From: Amaricoccus solimangrovi
GTDB taxonomy: Bacteria; Pseudomonadota; Alphaproteobacteria; Rhodobacterales; Rhodobacteraceae
Direction of reading: 5' to 3'
Assembly: GCF_006385685.1 (NCBI RefSeq)
Contig: NZ_VFRP01000019.1
Location: 1 to 64,000 of the forward strand
Length of the DNA: 64,000 bases
How positions within the stretch are numbered: the first letter of the stretch is position 1; every line of letters starts with the position of its first letter. The position numbers were made by a program, and so were the translations under genes. A model generated the notes under the pieces. That model was not told the DNA's origin and searched no databases. It saw nothing but the letters and a program-made list of their open reading frames with translations. Positions 51,089 to 59,705 of this stretch are shown one piece after another.

Positions 51089-52084
51089 TCAGCCCGTCCT
51101 CAGCGGATGGGCGGGCACCCCCGTCGCCTCGAAGGCGTCGAGGTTCCTTACCGTCGTCTCGGCGATCGCGGCCAGCGCCTCGGCGGTGAAGAAGCCCTGA
51201 TGCGCGGTGATGAGCACGTTCGGGAAGGTCATGAGCCGCGCCAGCACGTCGTCCTGCAGGATCCGTCCGGAGAGATCCTCGAAGAAGATCCCCGCTTCCT
51301 CCTCGTAGACATCGAGACACAATCCGCCGATGACGCCGCGCTTCAGGCCCCGGATCGCGGCGCGGGCGTCGATGATGGCGCCCCGGCTGGTGTTGACGAT
51401 CATCACCCCCGGCTTCATCCGCGCGATCGCCGCGTCGTCGACCAGATGATGCGTCCCGGGCGTCAGCGGGCATTGCAGCGAGATGACGTCGCTTTCCGCG
51501 AACAGCGTCCCGACCGGGACGTAGCGCACGCCGAGCGCCAGGCATTCGGGATTCTCGACCGGGTCGGCGGCCAGCACGCGGCAGCCGAATCCGGTCAGGA
51601 TCCGCGTCAGCACGGCGCCGATGAGCCCGGTGCCGACCACGCCGACCGTCTTGCCGGCGAGATCGAAGCCGAGCAGCCCGTCGAGCGCGAAATTCCCGTC
51701 CCGCACCCGGTTGTAGGCGCGATGGGTCTTGCGGTTCAGCGTCATGATCAGCGCCACCGCGTGCTCGGCGACCGCGTGCGGCGAATAGGCGGGCACGCGG
51801 CCCACGGCGACGCCCGCCGCCTCGGCCGCGGCCAGGTCGACGTTGTTATAGCCCGCGCAGCGCAGCGCGATCAGCCGGACGCCGCGCGCCGCCAGCCCCT
51901 CGATCACCGGCGCCGAGAGGTCGTCGTTCACGAAGGCGCAGACCGCGTCCCGGCCCTCGGCGAGACGGAGGCTCGCGGGCGAGAGCTTCTCGCCCCAGAA
52001 ATGCCAGTCGTGCCGCCCGGCGCCCGGCGCGTTCGGGAGCGACGCCTCGTCATAGGGTTTGCCGCTGAAGACCGCGACGCGCAT
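51089..52084 (-). CDS. D-2-hydroxyacid dehydrogenase (D-lactate dehydrogenase-like)
   Basis: A 331-residue NAD-dependent dehydrogenase. The NAD motif is GKTVGVVGTGLIG (about 145-157). The catalytic Arg lies in IVNTSRGAIID (about 228-238), the Glu in LDVYEEEAGIFFEDLSG and the His in LITAHQGFFT (about 295). The FFEDLSG segment is typical of LdhA-type D-lactate dehydrogenases. It converges with cbtA and is divergent from the transglycosylase gene. Confidence 0.92.
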   Translation of the reverse strand: MRVAVFSGKPYDEASLPNAPGAGRHDWHFWGEKLSPASLRLAEGRDAVCAFVNDDLSAPVIEGLAARGVRLIALRCAGYNNVDLAAAEAAGVAVGRVPAYSPHAVAEHAVALIMTLNRKTHRAYNRVRDGNFALDGLLGFDLAGKTVGVVGTGLIGAVLTRILTGFGCRVLAADPVENPECLALGVRYVPVGTLFAESDVISLQCPLTPGTHHLVDDAAIARMKPGVMIVNTSRGAIIDARAAIRGLKRGVIGGLCLDVYEEEAGIFFEDLSGRILQDDVLARLMTFPNVLITAHQGFFTAEALAAIAETTVRNLDAFEATGVPAHPLRTG

Positions 52085-52245
52085 GTCCCACCTCCCGCCT
52101 CGTTGCCCGGATCGCCGAGCCTCGCCCGGCGGCCGGGCCCGGTCAATGCGCCGCGGTCGGCGGAAATTCGCCAGAATCGCTTTCGCAGGCGCGGCCTCCC
52201 GCGGTAGCCTCGGAGGAAAACGAACATCGAGCCGGAGGCAGGCCC

Positions 52246-53484
52246 TTGAGACATCTATCCTTGGCCGCGCTCGTCGTCGTTCTCGGCGCGGCGGGCTGCG
52301 GTGGCGGAGCGACCTCGCAACTGGGACCGGGCCCGGAGGCGTCCCGGAGCCAGCCCAGTCCGCAACCTTCCGATTTCATCGCCTGGCGCGACCAGTTCCG
52401 CCGCCAGGCCATCGCGCAGGGCATCGAGCCCGGCGTGTTCGACGCCGCCTTCGCCGGCGTCGGCGTCAATCCGACCGTGGTGCGCCTCGACGGCAAACAG
52501 GCCGAATTCACCAAGCCGATCTGGGACTATCTCGACAGCGCCGCCTCGCCGACGCGGGTGGAGACCGGCCGCGCCAACGCCGCCCGGCTCGGCGCCACGC
52601 TCGATGCGATCGAGGCGCGCTACGGCGTCGACGGGCAGGCCGTGCTCGCGATCTGGGGGATGGAGACGAATTACGGCAGGAACCGGGGCGACATCCCGGT
52701 GATCGAGGGGCTCGCCACCCTCGCCTATGACGGCCGCCGCCGCGCCTTCGCCGAGGAGCAGCTCGTCGACGCGCTCCGGATCCTGCAATCGGGCGACACG
52801 ACGCCCGCGCGGATGGTCGGCTCCTGGGCCGGGGCGATGGGCCATACCCAGTTCATGCCGTCGAGCTATCTCGCCTACGCGGTCGATTTCAACGGCGACG
52901 GGCGGCGCGACGTCTGGTCCGACGATCCGACCGACGCGCTGGCCTCCGCCGCGAACTATCTCGCGCATTCGGGCTGGGAACCGGGCCAGCCCTGGGGGCT
53001 CGAGGTGCACATGCCGCCGGGCTTCGACTACGCGCGGGCGGACCAGAAGAACCGCCAGCCGGTCTCCTACTGGCGCGCGCGAGGCGTGACGCTGATGGAC
53101 GGCCGGCCGCTGCCCGATCATGGCGAGGGGGCGATCATCGCCCCGGCGGGGGCGCGCGGGCCGACCTTCATCGTGTTCCGCAACTTCTACGTCATCAAGC
53201 GCTACAACAACGCCACATCCTACGCGATGGGCGTCGGCCATCTCGGCGACCGGATCGCGGGCGCGTCCGATTTCGTCGCCGCCTGGCCGCGCGACGAGCG
53301 CGAACTCAGCCGGACCGAGAAGGTCGAGCTGCAGGAGCGGCTGATGGCGGCGGGTTATCACCCCGGCTCGACCGACGGGGTGATCGGCCCCGACACCACC
53401 AATGCGATCCGGGGCTACCAGAGCGCGCGCGGCATGACGCCCGACGGCTTCGCCACCGCCTCCCTGCTCGAGCGGCTGCGGTAG
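52246..53484 (+). CDS. Lytic murein transglycosylase, MltB-like, with peptidoglycan-binding domain
   Basis: A 412-residue peptidoglycan lyase. The N-terminus is a probable lipoprotein signal (VVVLGAAGC, Cys near residue 19). The SLT/MltB domain has the catalytic Glu in IWGMETNYGRNRGDIPVI and GAMGHTQFMPSSYL. The C-terminal peptidoglycan-binding domain (about 350-410) contains GYHPGSTDGVIGPDTTNAI. It starts with TTG at 52246, preceded by GCCGGAGG; no ATG fits the lipoprotein signal. It acts in the periplasm on cell-wall turnover. Confidence 0.88.
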   Translation: MRHLSLAALVVVLGAAGCGGGATSQLGPGPEASRSQPSPQPSDFIAWRDQFRRQAIAQGIEPGVFDAAFAGVGVNPTVVRLDGKQAEFTKPIWDYLDSAASPTRVETGRANAARLGATLDAIEARYGVDGQAVLAIWGMETNYGRNRGDIPVIEGLATLAYDGRRRAFAEEQLVDALRILQSGDTTPARMVGSWAGAMGHTQFMPSSYLAYAVDFNGDGRRDVWSDDPTDALASAANYLAHSGWEPGQPWGLEVHMPPGFDYARADQKNRQPVSYWRARGVTLMDGRPLPDHGEGAIIAPAGARGPTFIVFRNFYVIKRYNNATSYAMGVGHLGDRIAGASDFVAAWPRDERELSRTEKVELQERLMAAGYHPGSTDGVIGPDTTNAIRGYQSARGMTPDGFATASLLERLR

Positions 53485-53494
53485 CGGCGCGGCG

Positions 53495-53521
53495 GGGGAA
53501 TATGTCTATGCATATTTCCCC
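53495..53521. repeat. AT-rich hairpin after the transglycosylase gene
   Basis: GGGGAA (53495-53500) and TTCCCC (53516-53521) close a stem whose inside, TATGTCTATGCATA, is itself partly self-complementary. It may be a terminator for one or both convergent genes. Confidence 0.5.
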
Positions 53522-53552
53522 GACCGATCCCGGCGGATGCCTCGCCCGGCCA

Positions 53553-53574
53553 ATATGCATATGCATATGCATAT
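53553..53574. repeat. 22-bp alternating purine-pyrimidine palindrome (ATATGC)3ATAT
   Basis: Three direct copies of ATATGC plus ATAT form a perfect 22-bp palindrome that is strictly alternating purine/pyrimidine. It lies in the gap between the convergent transglycosylase and zapE genes, in a genome that is about 70% GC. Confidence 0.85.
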
Positions 53575-53590
53575 CCGCGGGCCGACGGCC

Positions 53591-54694
53591 TCAGTGGAGC
53601 CAGTCGGAGCCGCGCATTTCCTGGAGGCGGGAGGCGGTGCGTTCGAATTCGAAGGCGCCCGCGCCCTCGGCGTAGAGCCGCTCCGGCTCGGCGGCCGCGG
53701 AGATGACGAGCCGGGTCCGCGCCTCGTAGAGCGCGTCGATCAGCGTGACGAAGCGTTTCGCCTCGTTGTTCTTCGCGGGCGAGAGCACCGGCACGTCCTC
53801 GAGCAGCAGCCAATCGAGCGTGTCGGCGATCGCGAGATAATCCGCGGGGCCCAGCGGCTTCGCGCAGAGATCGGCGAAGCCCGCGCGCGCGACCCGGCCC
53901 TCGTGCGCGGGGAGCCGGACCTCGCGGCCCTGCACGTCGAGCACGAGCGGCATGCCGGGACCCGTGGTCAGCCGCCGCCAGACCTCCTCGACCCCCTCCG
54001 CCGCCTCGGGCCCCAGCGGCGCGAAATAGACCTTCGCCCCGGTCACCCGGTCCTGGCGGTGGTCGACATGGCTCGCGAGTTCGTGGAGCTCCAGCTTCTC
54101 CTTGATGAGCGCGATGAAGGGCAGGAAGAGCTGGCGGTTCAGCCCGTCCTTGTAGAGCTCGTCCGGCGCGCGGTTCGAGGTGGTGACGATGACCACGCCG
54201 CGTTCGAAGAGGCGTTCGAAGAGCCGGCCCACCAGCATCGCGTCGGTGATGTCGGTGATCTGCATCTCGTCGAAACAGAGCAGCGTCGCGCCATCCGCCA
54301 CCCGGTCGGCGACAACGCGCAGCGGATCCTTCACGCCCCTCCCGCGCTCGACATGGATCGCGGCGTGGATCTCCTGCATGAAGGCGTGGAAATGCACCCG
54401 CCGCTTCGGGCGGAGCGGCGCGGAGTCGAAGAAGATGTCCATCAGCATCGACTTCCCCCGCCCCACGCCGCCGTAGAGATAGAGGCCGGGCACCGCCTTT
54501 TCCTCGAGTCGCTCGCGGCCCCAGCCGAAGAAGCCGAGGCCGACCCGCTTCGGCCGGGCCGGGTTGTAGTCGACGAGGCGCATGTGCAGGAGCTGGAGCT
54601 TCTCCACCGCGAGGCGCTGGGCGGGATCGTTGTCGAGCTTCCCCTCCGCGACGCGGGCGCGGTAGACGGCCATCGGCCCCTTCGTCTCCGCCAT
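53591..54694 (-). CDS. zapE: Cell division protein ZapE (AFG1-like ATPase)
   Basis: A 367-residue AFG1-like ATPase. The Walker A motif is LYGGVGRGKSMLMD (about 75-88) and Walker B is LLCFDEMQITD (about 135-145), followed by VTTSNRAPDELYKDGLNRQLF, the sensor region. In E. coli ZapE acts at the Z-ring under low oxygen; mitochondrial relatives handle unassembled cytochrome oxidase subunits. Length is normal. Confidence 0.94.
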   Translation of the reverse strand: MAETKGPMAVYRARVAEGKLDNDPAQRLAVEKLQLLHMRLVDYNPARPKRVGLGFFGWGRERLEEKAVPGLYLYGGVGRGKSMLMDIFFDSAPLRPKRRVHFHAFMQEIHAAIHVERGRGVKDPLRVVADRVADGATLLCFDEMQITDITDAMLVGRLFERLFERGVVIVTTSNRAPDELYKDGLNRQLFLPFIALIKEKLELHELASHVDHRQDRVTGAKVYFAPLGPEAAEGVEEVWRRLTTGPGMPLVLDVQGREVRLPAHEGRVARAGFADLCAKPLGPADYLAIADTLDWLLLEDVPVLSPAKNNEAKRFVTLIDALYEARTRLVISAAAEPERLYAEGAGAFEFERTASRLQEMRGSDWLH

Positions 54695-54911
54695 GCCTCA
54701 GGCTTTCCGGGAGCGGGCGCGCGCGGCGCGATGGGGGCGGAGAAGGCGGTCGGTCATGGGGGCTCCGGAGACGGGAATGCCGGCGGCATCCTCCCTATCA
54801 TCTCCGCCGGTCAGGTCAACGGCGGGCCGCCCGCGCGGCTTTTCCCGCGCTGCGAACCGGGCTAGTGTCGGTATCGCGCCGGGGTTCGGCGTCTGGAGCG
54901 GGGGTTTCTCG

Positions 54912-55235
54912 ATGTCGGATCGCAGCTGGACGATCTCAGGCCTCAATGGCGGCGACGCGTTCTTCCAACAGGTCGTCCCGGTCGACCAGATCGCGGAGAG
55001 CGAGGTGAAGGAACTGCTGCGGCGGCTCGCCTCGCGCCATCTCGGCGAGGCCGACGTGGTGGCCTGTTCGCTCGGCTCCGACTTCCGCGCCGCGGCGCTG
55101 GACCTCGCGGAACTGACGGAAGGCCCCTACGGTTTCACGACCGACACCGGCTTTCCGATCCGCTACACCGCCGTCCTCGGCGAGGTTCCGGAGGCGGAGG
55201 AGACGCCCGGGGAGGACGCGCCGGCCGAGGAGTGA
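54912..55235 (+). CDS. Hypothetical protein
   Basis: A 107-residue protein starting MSDRSWTISGLNGGDAFFQQ. It is soluble, has a probable alpha/beta middle (EVKELLRRLASRHLGEADVVACSL) and ends with an acidic low-complexity tail (EVPEAEETPGEDAPAEE). The codon use is like its neighbours, so I believe it is real. I do not recognise the family. The frame is open back to 54693, but that part overlaps the zapE start and lacks a ribosome binding site. Confidence 0.6.
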   Translation: MSDRSWTISGLNGGDAFFQQVVPVDQIAESEVKELLRRLASRHLGEADVVACSLGSDFRAAALDLAELTEGPYGFTTDTGFPIRYTAVLGEVPEAEETPGEDAPAEE

Positions 55236-55342
55236 GCGCCTCGGTTCAGAATCGGTGATGGGCGCCATCACATAAAGTGCTTTGACCCCGCGGCCCGCGC
55301 GGGGGAGAGTGGCCGCCGCTTCACCGCAGCGGAGTCCCTGCC

Positions 55343-56602
55343 ATGGCCGCGCCAGCCCAGCCCGAGGCCCTGTCCTCGTCGCGAATCGTCACGCCGATCC
55401 TCGTCGCGAGCTGCCTGATCCTGCTCGTGAGCTTCGGCATCCGGGCCAGCTTCGGGCTGTTCCAGATCCCGATCGCCAGCGAATTCGGCTGGCCGCGCGC
55501 CGAGTTCTCGCTCGCCATCGCGATCCAGAACCTCGCCTGGGGCATCGGCCAGCCGGTCTTCGGCGCGATCGCGGAACGCTTCGGCGACCGCCGCGCGATC
55601 ATCCTCGGCGCGTTGCTCTACGCGGCGGGGCTCCTGCTCTCGGCGCAGGCGGTGACGCCGGTCGGGCACCAGATGCTGAACGTGCTGATCGGCTTCGGCA
55701 TCGCGGGCACCGGCTTCGGCGTCATCCTCGCCATCGTCGGCCGCGCCGCCTCGGCCGAGAACCGCTCGCTCCTGCTCGGCATCACCACCGCCGCGGGCTC
55801 GGCCGGGCAGGTGCTGGGCCCCCCGGTCGCGGAACTCCTGCTCGGACAGATGGCCTGGCCCTCGGTCTTCGTCGTCTTCGCGGTCGCGATCCTCGCCGTG
55901 CTGCTCGCGCTGCCCTTCCTCGGGAGCGGCGAGCGCGCCGCGCCGGCGGCGGGGGACGCGGGCATGGCCGCCATCGTCGGCCAGGCGCTGCGCGATCCGA
56001 GCTTCGCGCTCATCTTCATCGGCTTCTTCTCCTGCGGCTACCAGCTCGGCTTCATCACCGCGCATTTCCCGGCCTTCATCACCGAGGTCTGCGCGCCGAT
56101 CCCCTCGGGCAGCCTGCTCGCGAGCCTCGGGATCAGCACCACCTCGGCGCTCGGCGCCTTCTCGATCGCGGTGATCGGCCTCGCCAATATCGGCGGCACG
56201 CTGCTCGCCGGCGCGCTGGGGCGGCATTTCCGCAAGAAGTACCTGCTCGCGCAGATCTACGCCGCGCGCACCATCGTCTCCGCCGCCTTCATCCTGACGC
56301 CGATGACGCCGGCGACCGTCCTGCTCTTCTCGCTGATCATGGGCGCGCTCTGGCTCGCGACCGTGCCGCTGACGAGCGGTCTCGTCGCGCAGATCTGGGG
56401 GCTGCGCTACATGGGCACGCTCTACGGCATCGTCTTTCTCAGCCACCAGATCGGCGCCTTCCTCGGCGTCTGGCTCGGCGGGCGGCTCTACGACGCCTAT
56501 GGCAGCTACACCGCGGTCTGGTGGATCGGCGTGGGCGTCGGCGCCTTCTCGGCGCTGGTGCATCTGCCGATCCGCGAACGGCCGGCGGCGCTCCCCGCCT
56601 GA
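55343..56602 (+). CDS. MFS transporter
   Basis: A 419-residue 12-helix carrier. Helix 1-2 reads GIRASFGLFQIPIASEFGWPRAEFSLAIAIQNLAWGIGQPVFGAIAERFGDRRAI, with motif A (GAIAERFGDRR). It resembles the monocarboxylate/OFA-like group, so an organic acid is a likely substrate. The second half has the RHFRKKYLLAQIY loop. It runs in the same direction as the ribbon-helix-helix gene downstream. Confidence 0.88.
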   Translation: MAAPAQPEALSSSRIVTPILVASCLILLVSFGIRASFGLFQIPIASEFGWPRAEFSLAIAIQNLAWGIGQPVFGAIAERFGDRRAIILGALLYAAGLLLSAQAVTPVGHQMLNVLIGFGIAGTGFGVILAIVGRAASAENRSLLLGITTAAGSAGQVLGPPVAELLLGQMAWPSVFVVFAVAILAVLLALPFLGSGERAAPAAGDAGMAAIVGQALRDPSFALIFIGFFSCGYQLGFITAHFPAFITEVCAPIPSGSLLASLGISTTSALGAFSIAVIGLANIGGTLLAGALGRHFRKKYLLAQIYAARTIVSAAFILTPMTPATVLLFSLIMGALWLATVPLTSGLVAQIWGLRYMGTLYGIVFLSHQIGAFLGVWLGGRLYDAYGSYTAVWWIGVGVGAFSALVHLPIRERPAALPA

Positions 56603-56699
56603 GGCGGGCGCCCCCGACCTTGGTGGCGGCGGGCTTGCCATCGGGGGCGGCGCGGCGCCATTCTGCGGGAAAAGCGGGGCGATCGGGAGGGCCCGTCGG

Positions 56700-56996
56700 A
56701 TGTGCAGCATCTTCTCCGGACAGGATCCGTCCGAATACACGCCCGAGACGCGACGGCTGCGCCTCAACGGCCAGAGCACGAGCCTGCGCCTCGAAGCCGC
56801 CTTCTGGCACATCCTCGACGCGATGGCGGCGGACCAGGGGATGAGCACCCCCGCCTTCATCTCGAAACTGCACGACGAGGTGCTGCGGCAGCGGGGCGAG
56901 GCGGCCAATTTCAGCTCGCTCCTGCGCTGCTCCTGCCTGCTGCACGTGGCGGGCGCGGGAACGCCGGCCTACGCCGCCGCGCTGGCCGCGGAATAG
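56700..56996 (+). CDS. Ribbon-helix-helix domain protein
   Basis: A 98-residue protein of the ribbon-helix-helix family (pattern TRRLRLNGQSTSLRLEAAFWHILDAMAADQ, then STPAFISKLHDEV). The strand TSLRLE would contact DNA and the helices form the dimer. A putative transcription regulator whose target is unknown; a hairpin/operator-like repeat lies just downstream. GGGAGG precedes the ATG at 56700. Confidence 0.8.
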   Translation: MCSIFSGQDPSEYTPETRRLRLNGQSTSLRLEAAFWHILDAMAADQGMSTPAFISKLHDEVLRQRGEAANFSSLLRCSCLLHVAGAGTPAYAAALAAE

Positions 56997-57028
56997 GCCG
57001 GAACGTAGTATCGGGATACTACCCGGCC
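56996..57028. repeat. 13-bp interrupted hairpin after the ribbon-helix-helix gene
   Basis: GGCCGG (56996-57001) with CCGGCC (57023-57028) and, inside, GTAGTAT (57005-57011) with ATACTAC (57016-57022) around CGGG. The left arm has a 3-base bulge (AAC). It may be a terminator, or an operator for the adjacent regulator ahead of the glyoxalase-like gene. Confidence 0.55.
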
Positions 57029-57082
57029 CCCCGTTCCGGGAGGCTAGTCTCCTTCCTCGACTGACATGGAAGGGAGAGGCCG

Positions 57083-57478
57083 ATGGCCAAGACGGTCCAC
57101 TCGATGATCCGCGTGCTCGACGAAGCGCGCTCGCTCGCGTTCTACAGGCAGGCCTTCGGCCTCGACGTGGCGGACCGGCTCGATTTCGAGAGCTTCACCC
57201 TCGTCTACCTCAGCAACGCGGAATCGCCCTTCGAACTGGAGCTCACGGTCAACAAGGACCGGACCGAGCCCTATGACCTCGGCGACGGCTACGGCCATCT
57301 CGCCGTCGTCGTCGACGACGTGGACGCCGAACACGCGCGGATGACCGAGGCGGGGCTCGCCCCCCGCAAGCTCGTCGATTTCCAGCACGACGGGAAGACG
57401 CTGGCGCGGTTCTTCTTCATCGCCGATCCGGACGGCTACCAGATCGAGGTGATCCAGCGCGGGGGGCGCTTCGGATGA
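57083..57478 (+). CDS. VOC-family protein (glyoxalase I-like)
   Basis: A 131-residue vicinal-oxygen-chelate protein. It follows the lactoylglutathione lyase pattern: HSMIRVLDEARSLAFYRQAFG at the start, GDGYGHLAVVVDDVD in the middle and FFIADPDGYQIEVIQR at the end. The His and Glu ligands expected of glyoxalase I are present (His-6-like, Glu near FELELTV, His in YGHLAV and Glu in IEVIQ). It detoxifies methylglyoxal in the glutathione-dependent route if the assignment is right. Confidence 0.85.
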   Translation: MAKTVHSMIRVLDEARSLAFYRQAFGLDVADRLDFESFTLVYLSNAESPFELELTVNKDRTEPYDLGDGYGHLAVVVDDVDAEHARMTEAGLAPRKLVDFQHDGKTLARFFFIADPDGYQIEVIQRGGRFG

Positions 57479-57533
57479 GCTAGCACCCCGCCCCGCCAGC
57501 CAGACAAGAAACAAGCCAATGGGAGGAAAAGGA

Positions 57534-58058
57534 ATGGCAAAGGACCCCGCTCTGCGCGGGCTGACGCGTCGCGCCCTGCTCGGCCGGGCCGCGATGGCGA
57601 GCGCCGCGCTCGCGATCGGCGCCGGTTTCGTCGCCGCGCCCGACGCGGCCTGGGCGCTCGAACTCGAGAACATCAGGCCCGAGACGATGGCGACGCTGAT
57701 CCAGATGGCGCGCGACATCTATCCGCACGACCGCGTGGCCGACAGTTTCTACGCCGTCGCCGTGAAGGGCTACGACACGCCCGAGGACGCGCCCGCGATC
57801 GAGGCGGGCATCGCCGCGCTAAACGCCGCCGCCCAGGGCGCCGGTTTCGACGACTATCTCTCGGTCGGCTGGGAGAGCGACCGGGTCGCGATCCTCAGGA
57901 CGCAGGAGGCGAGCCCGTTCTTCCAGACGATCCGGGGCGGGCTCGTGACCGGACTCTACAATCAGAAGGAGATCTGGCCGATCTTCGGCTACCAGGGCGA
58001 GAGCTACAGCCAGGGCGGGTATCTCCACCGCGGCTTCGACGACATCAACTGGCTCTGA
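57534..58058 (+). CDS. Tat-exported small subunit partner of a GMC dehydrogenase
   Basis: A 174-residue protein with a Tat signal (LTRRALLGRAAMASAALAIGAG, cleavage near AWA at residue 42). The mature domain begins LELENIRPETMATLIQMARDIYPHD and resembles gluconate 2-dehydrogenase subunit 3-like proteins, which help fold and export a GMC flavoprotein. GGGAGGAAAAGGA lies before the ATG. The GMC gene follows by 12 bases. No cytochrome subunit gene is next to the pair. Confidence 0.75.
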   Translation: MAKDPALRGLTRRALLGRAAMASAALAIGAGFVAAPDAAWALELENIRPETMATLIQMARDIYPHDRVADSFYAVAVKGYDTPEDAPAIEAGIAALNAAAQGAGFDDYLSVGWESDRVAILRTQEASPFFQTIRGGLVTGLYNQKEIWPIFGYQGESYSQGGYLHRGFDDINWL

Positions 58059-58070
58059 GGGGGACGCGAG

Positions 58071-59642
58071 ATGGTCGCGAAGTTCGATCTCAACGACGAC
58101 GGCGTGGTGGTGATCGTCGGCTCCGGCGCCGGCGGCGGCGTGCTGGCGAACGAACTGGCCCAGAAGGGTGTGAAGGTGGTCTCCATCGAGGCCGGCGGGC
58201 GCTATCTGCCCGACGACTACATCAACGACGAATGGGCGAGCTTCCAGCAGCTCGCCTGGACGGACATGCGCACGACTTCGGGAAACTGGCGCGTGGCGCA
58301 GGATTTCCCGAACCTGCCGACCTGGATCGTGAAGGCGGTGGGCGGCACCTCGATCCACTGGGCGGGCGCGAGCCTGCGCTTCCAGGACCATGAATGGAAG
58401 GCACGGACGACCTACGGTAACATTCCCGATGCCAACCTGCTCGACTGGCCGATCGATTCCGCCGAGATGGCGCCCTGGTACGACAAGGCCGAGGCCAAGC
58501 TCGGCGTCACGCGGACCGGCGGGCGCGAGGGACTGCCCGGCAACAACAACTTCAAGGTCTTCGAGGCGGGGGCGCGGGCGATCGGCTACGAGGACGTCTC
58601 GACCGGTCACATGGGCATCAACAGCGCCGAATACGACGGGCGCATGTCCTGCCAGCAGACCGGCTTCTGCTTCCAGGGCTGCAAATGGGGCGCGAAATGG
58701 TCCGCCGCCTATACCGACGTGCCGCGGGGCGAGGAGACCGGCAATCTCGAGGTGCGCTCGGGCTGTTTCGCGCTCCGGATCGAGCATGACGACGCGGGCC
58801 GGGTCACCGGCGTCGTCTATCTCGACGCGGAGGGCAAGCAGCAGCGGCAGAAGGCGAAGCTGGTCTCGGTCGCCTGCAACTCGATCGAGAGCCCGCGGCT
58901 CCTGCTCAACTCCGCCTCGTCGATGTTCCCGGACGGGCTCGCGAATTCCTCGGGCCAGGTCGGGCGGAACTACATGCGCCACACGACGGGATCGGTCTAC
59001 GCGGTGTTCGACAAGCCGGTGCGGATGTGGCGCGGCACGACGATGGCGGGCTATATCGGCGACGAGCGGCGGAATGATCCGAGCCGGGGCTTCGTCGGCG
59101 GGTTCGAGTTCGAGACGCTGTCGCTCGGCCTGCCCTTCATGGCCGCCTTCCTCGATCCCGGCGCCTGGGGGCGCGAATTCACCTCGGCGCTCGACGGCTA
59201 CGAGAACATGGCCGGGCTCTGGATCGTCGGCGAGGACATGCCGCGCGAGACGAACCGGGTGACGCTCAATCCGGACGTGAAGGATGCGAACGGGCTGCCG
59301 GTGCCGAACGTGCATTTCGACGATCATCCGAACGACGAGGCGATGCGCGATTACGCCTATGGCAAGGGCGCGGAGCTCTACCGCGCCGCCGGGGCCACGC
59401 GGATCTTCCCGACGCCGCCCTATCCCTCGACGCATAATCTCGGGACCAACCGGATGAGCGAGAATCCGCGGGACGGCGTGGTGAACCGCTACGGGCAGAG
59501 CCACGACATCCCGAATCTCTTCGTCTCCGACGGCAGCCAGTTCACCACCGGCGCGGCGGAGAACCCGACGCTGACCATCGTCGCGCTCGCGATCCGTCAG
59601 GCGGATCATATCGCGGGCGAACTCTCGAAGGGCAACATCTGA
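58071..59642 (+). CDS. GMC-family FAD dehydrogenase, gluconate/sorbose type
   Basis: A 523-residue GMC oxidoreductase. The N-terminal FAD motif VVIVGSGAGGGVLANELAQKG and GGRYLPDDY are clear, then VGGTSIHWAGASLRFQ. The C-terminal GMC_oxred_C part has HNLGTNRMSENPRDG (catalytic His) and SDGSQFTTGAAENPTLTIVALA with the Asn. It most resembles the large subunit of membrane-bound gluconate or 2-keto-sugar dehydrogenases, oxidising a sugar or alcohol in the periplasm. It has no signal of its own and is probably exported with the Tat-signal partner encoded just upstream. Confidence 0.87.
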   Translation: MVAKFDLNDDGVVVIVGSGAGGGVLANELAQKGVKVVSIEAGGRYLPDDYINDEWASFQQLAWTDMRTTSGNWRVAQDFPNLPTWIVKAVGGTSIHWAGASLRFQDHEWKARTTYGNIPDANLLDWPIDSAEMAPWYDKAEAKLGVTRTGGREGLPGNNNFKVFEAGARAIGYEDVSTGHMGINSAEYDGRMSCQQTGFCFQGCKWGAKWSAAYTDVPRGEETGNLEVRSGCFALRIEHDDAGRVTGVVYLDAEGKQQRQKAKLVSVACNSIESPRLLLNSASSMFPDGLANSSGQVGRNYMRHTTGSVYAVFDKPVRMWRGTTMAGYIGDERRNDPSRGFVGGFEFETLSLGLPFMAAFLDPGAWGREFTSALDGYENMAGLWIVGEDMPRETNRVTLNPDVKDANGLPVPNVHFDDHPNDEAMRDYAYGKGAELYRAAGATRIFPTPPYPSTHNLGTNRMSENPRDGVVNRYGQSHDIPNLFVSDGSQFTTGAAENPTLTIVALAIRQADHIAGELSKGNI

Positions 59643-59651
59643 CGCTGGGCC

Positions 59652-59672
59652 GGGGCGGACCGGTTCCGCCCC
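59652..59672 (+). terminator. Hairpin after the GMC gene
   Basis: GGGGCGGA and TCCGCCCC (59652-59659 and 59665-59672) pair in an 8-bp stem around CCGGT, directly before the ffh promoter. No T-run is present. It shares the GGCGGA core with the dispersed repeats. Confidence 0.5.
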
Positions 59673-59676
59673 GCCC

Positions 59677-59705
59677 TTGACCCGACCGCCCCGTTCGCGT
59701 AATGC
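59677..59705 (+). promoter_or_regulatory. Sigma-70 promoter of the ffh-rpsP-trmD-rplS operon
   Basis: TTGACC (59677-59682), 17 bases, TAATGC (59700-59705). A leader of about 100 bases follows, with a CCGGAG/CTCCGG hairpin at about 59716-59737. Confidence 0.65.

Noticed and set aside
53537-53590. Met-His repeat peptides encoded by the ATATGC repeat
   Set aside because: They arise from the palindromic repeat itself and have no ribosome binding site.
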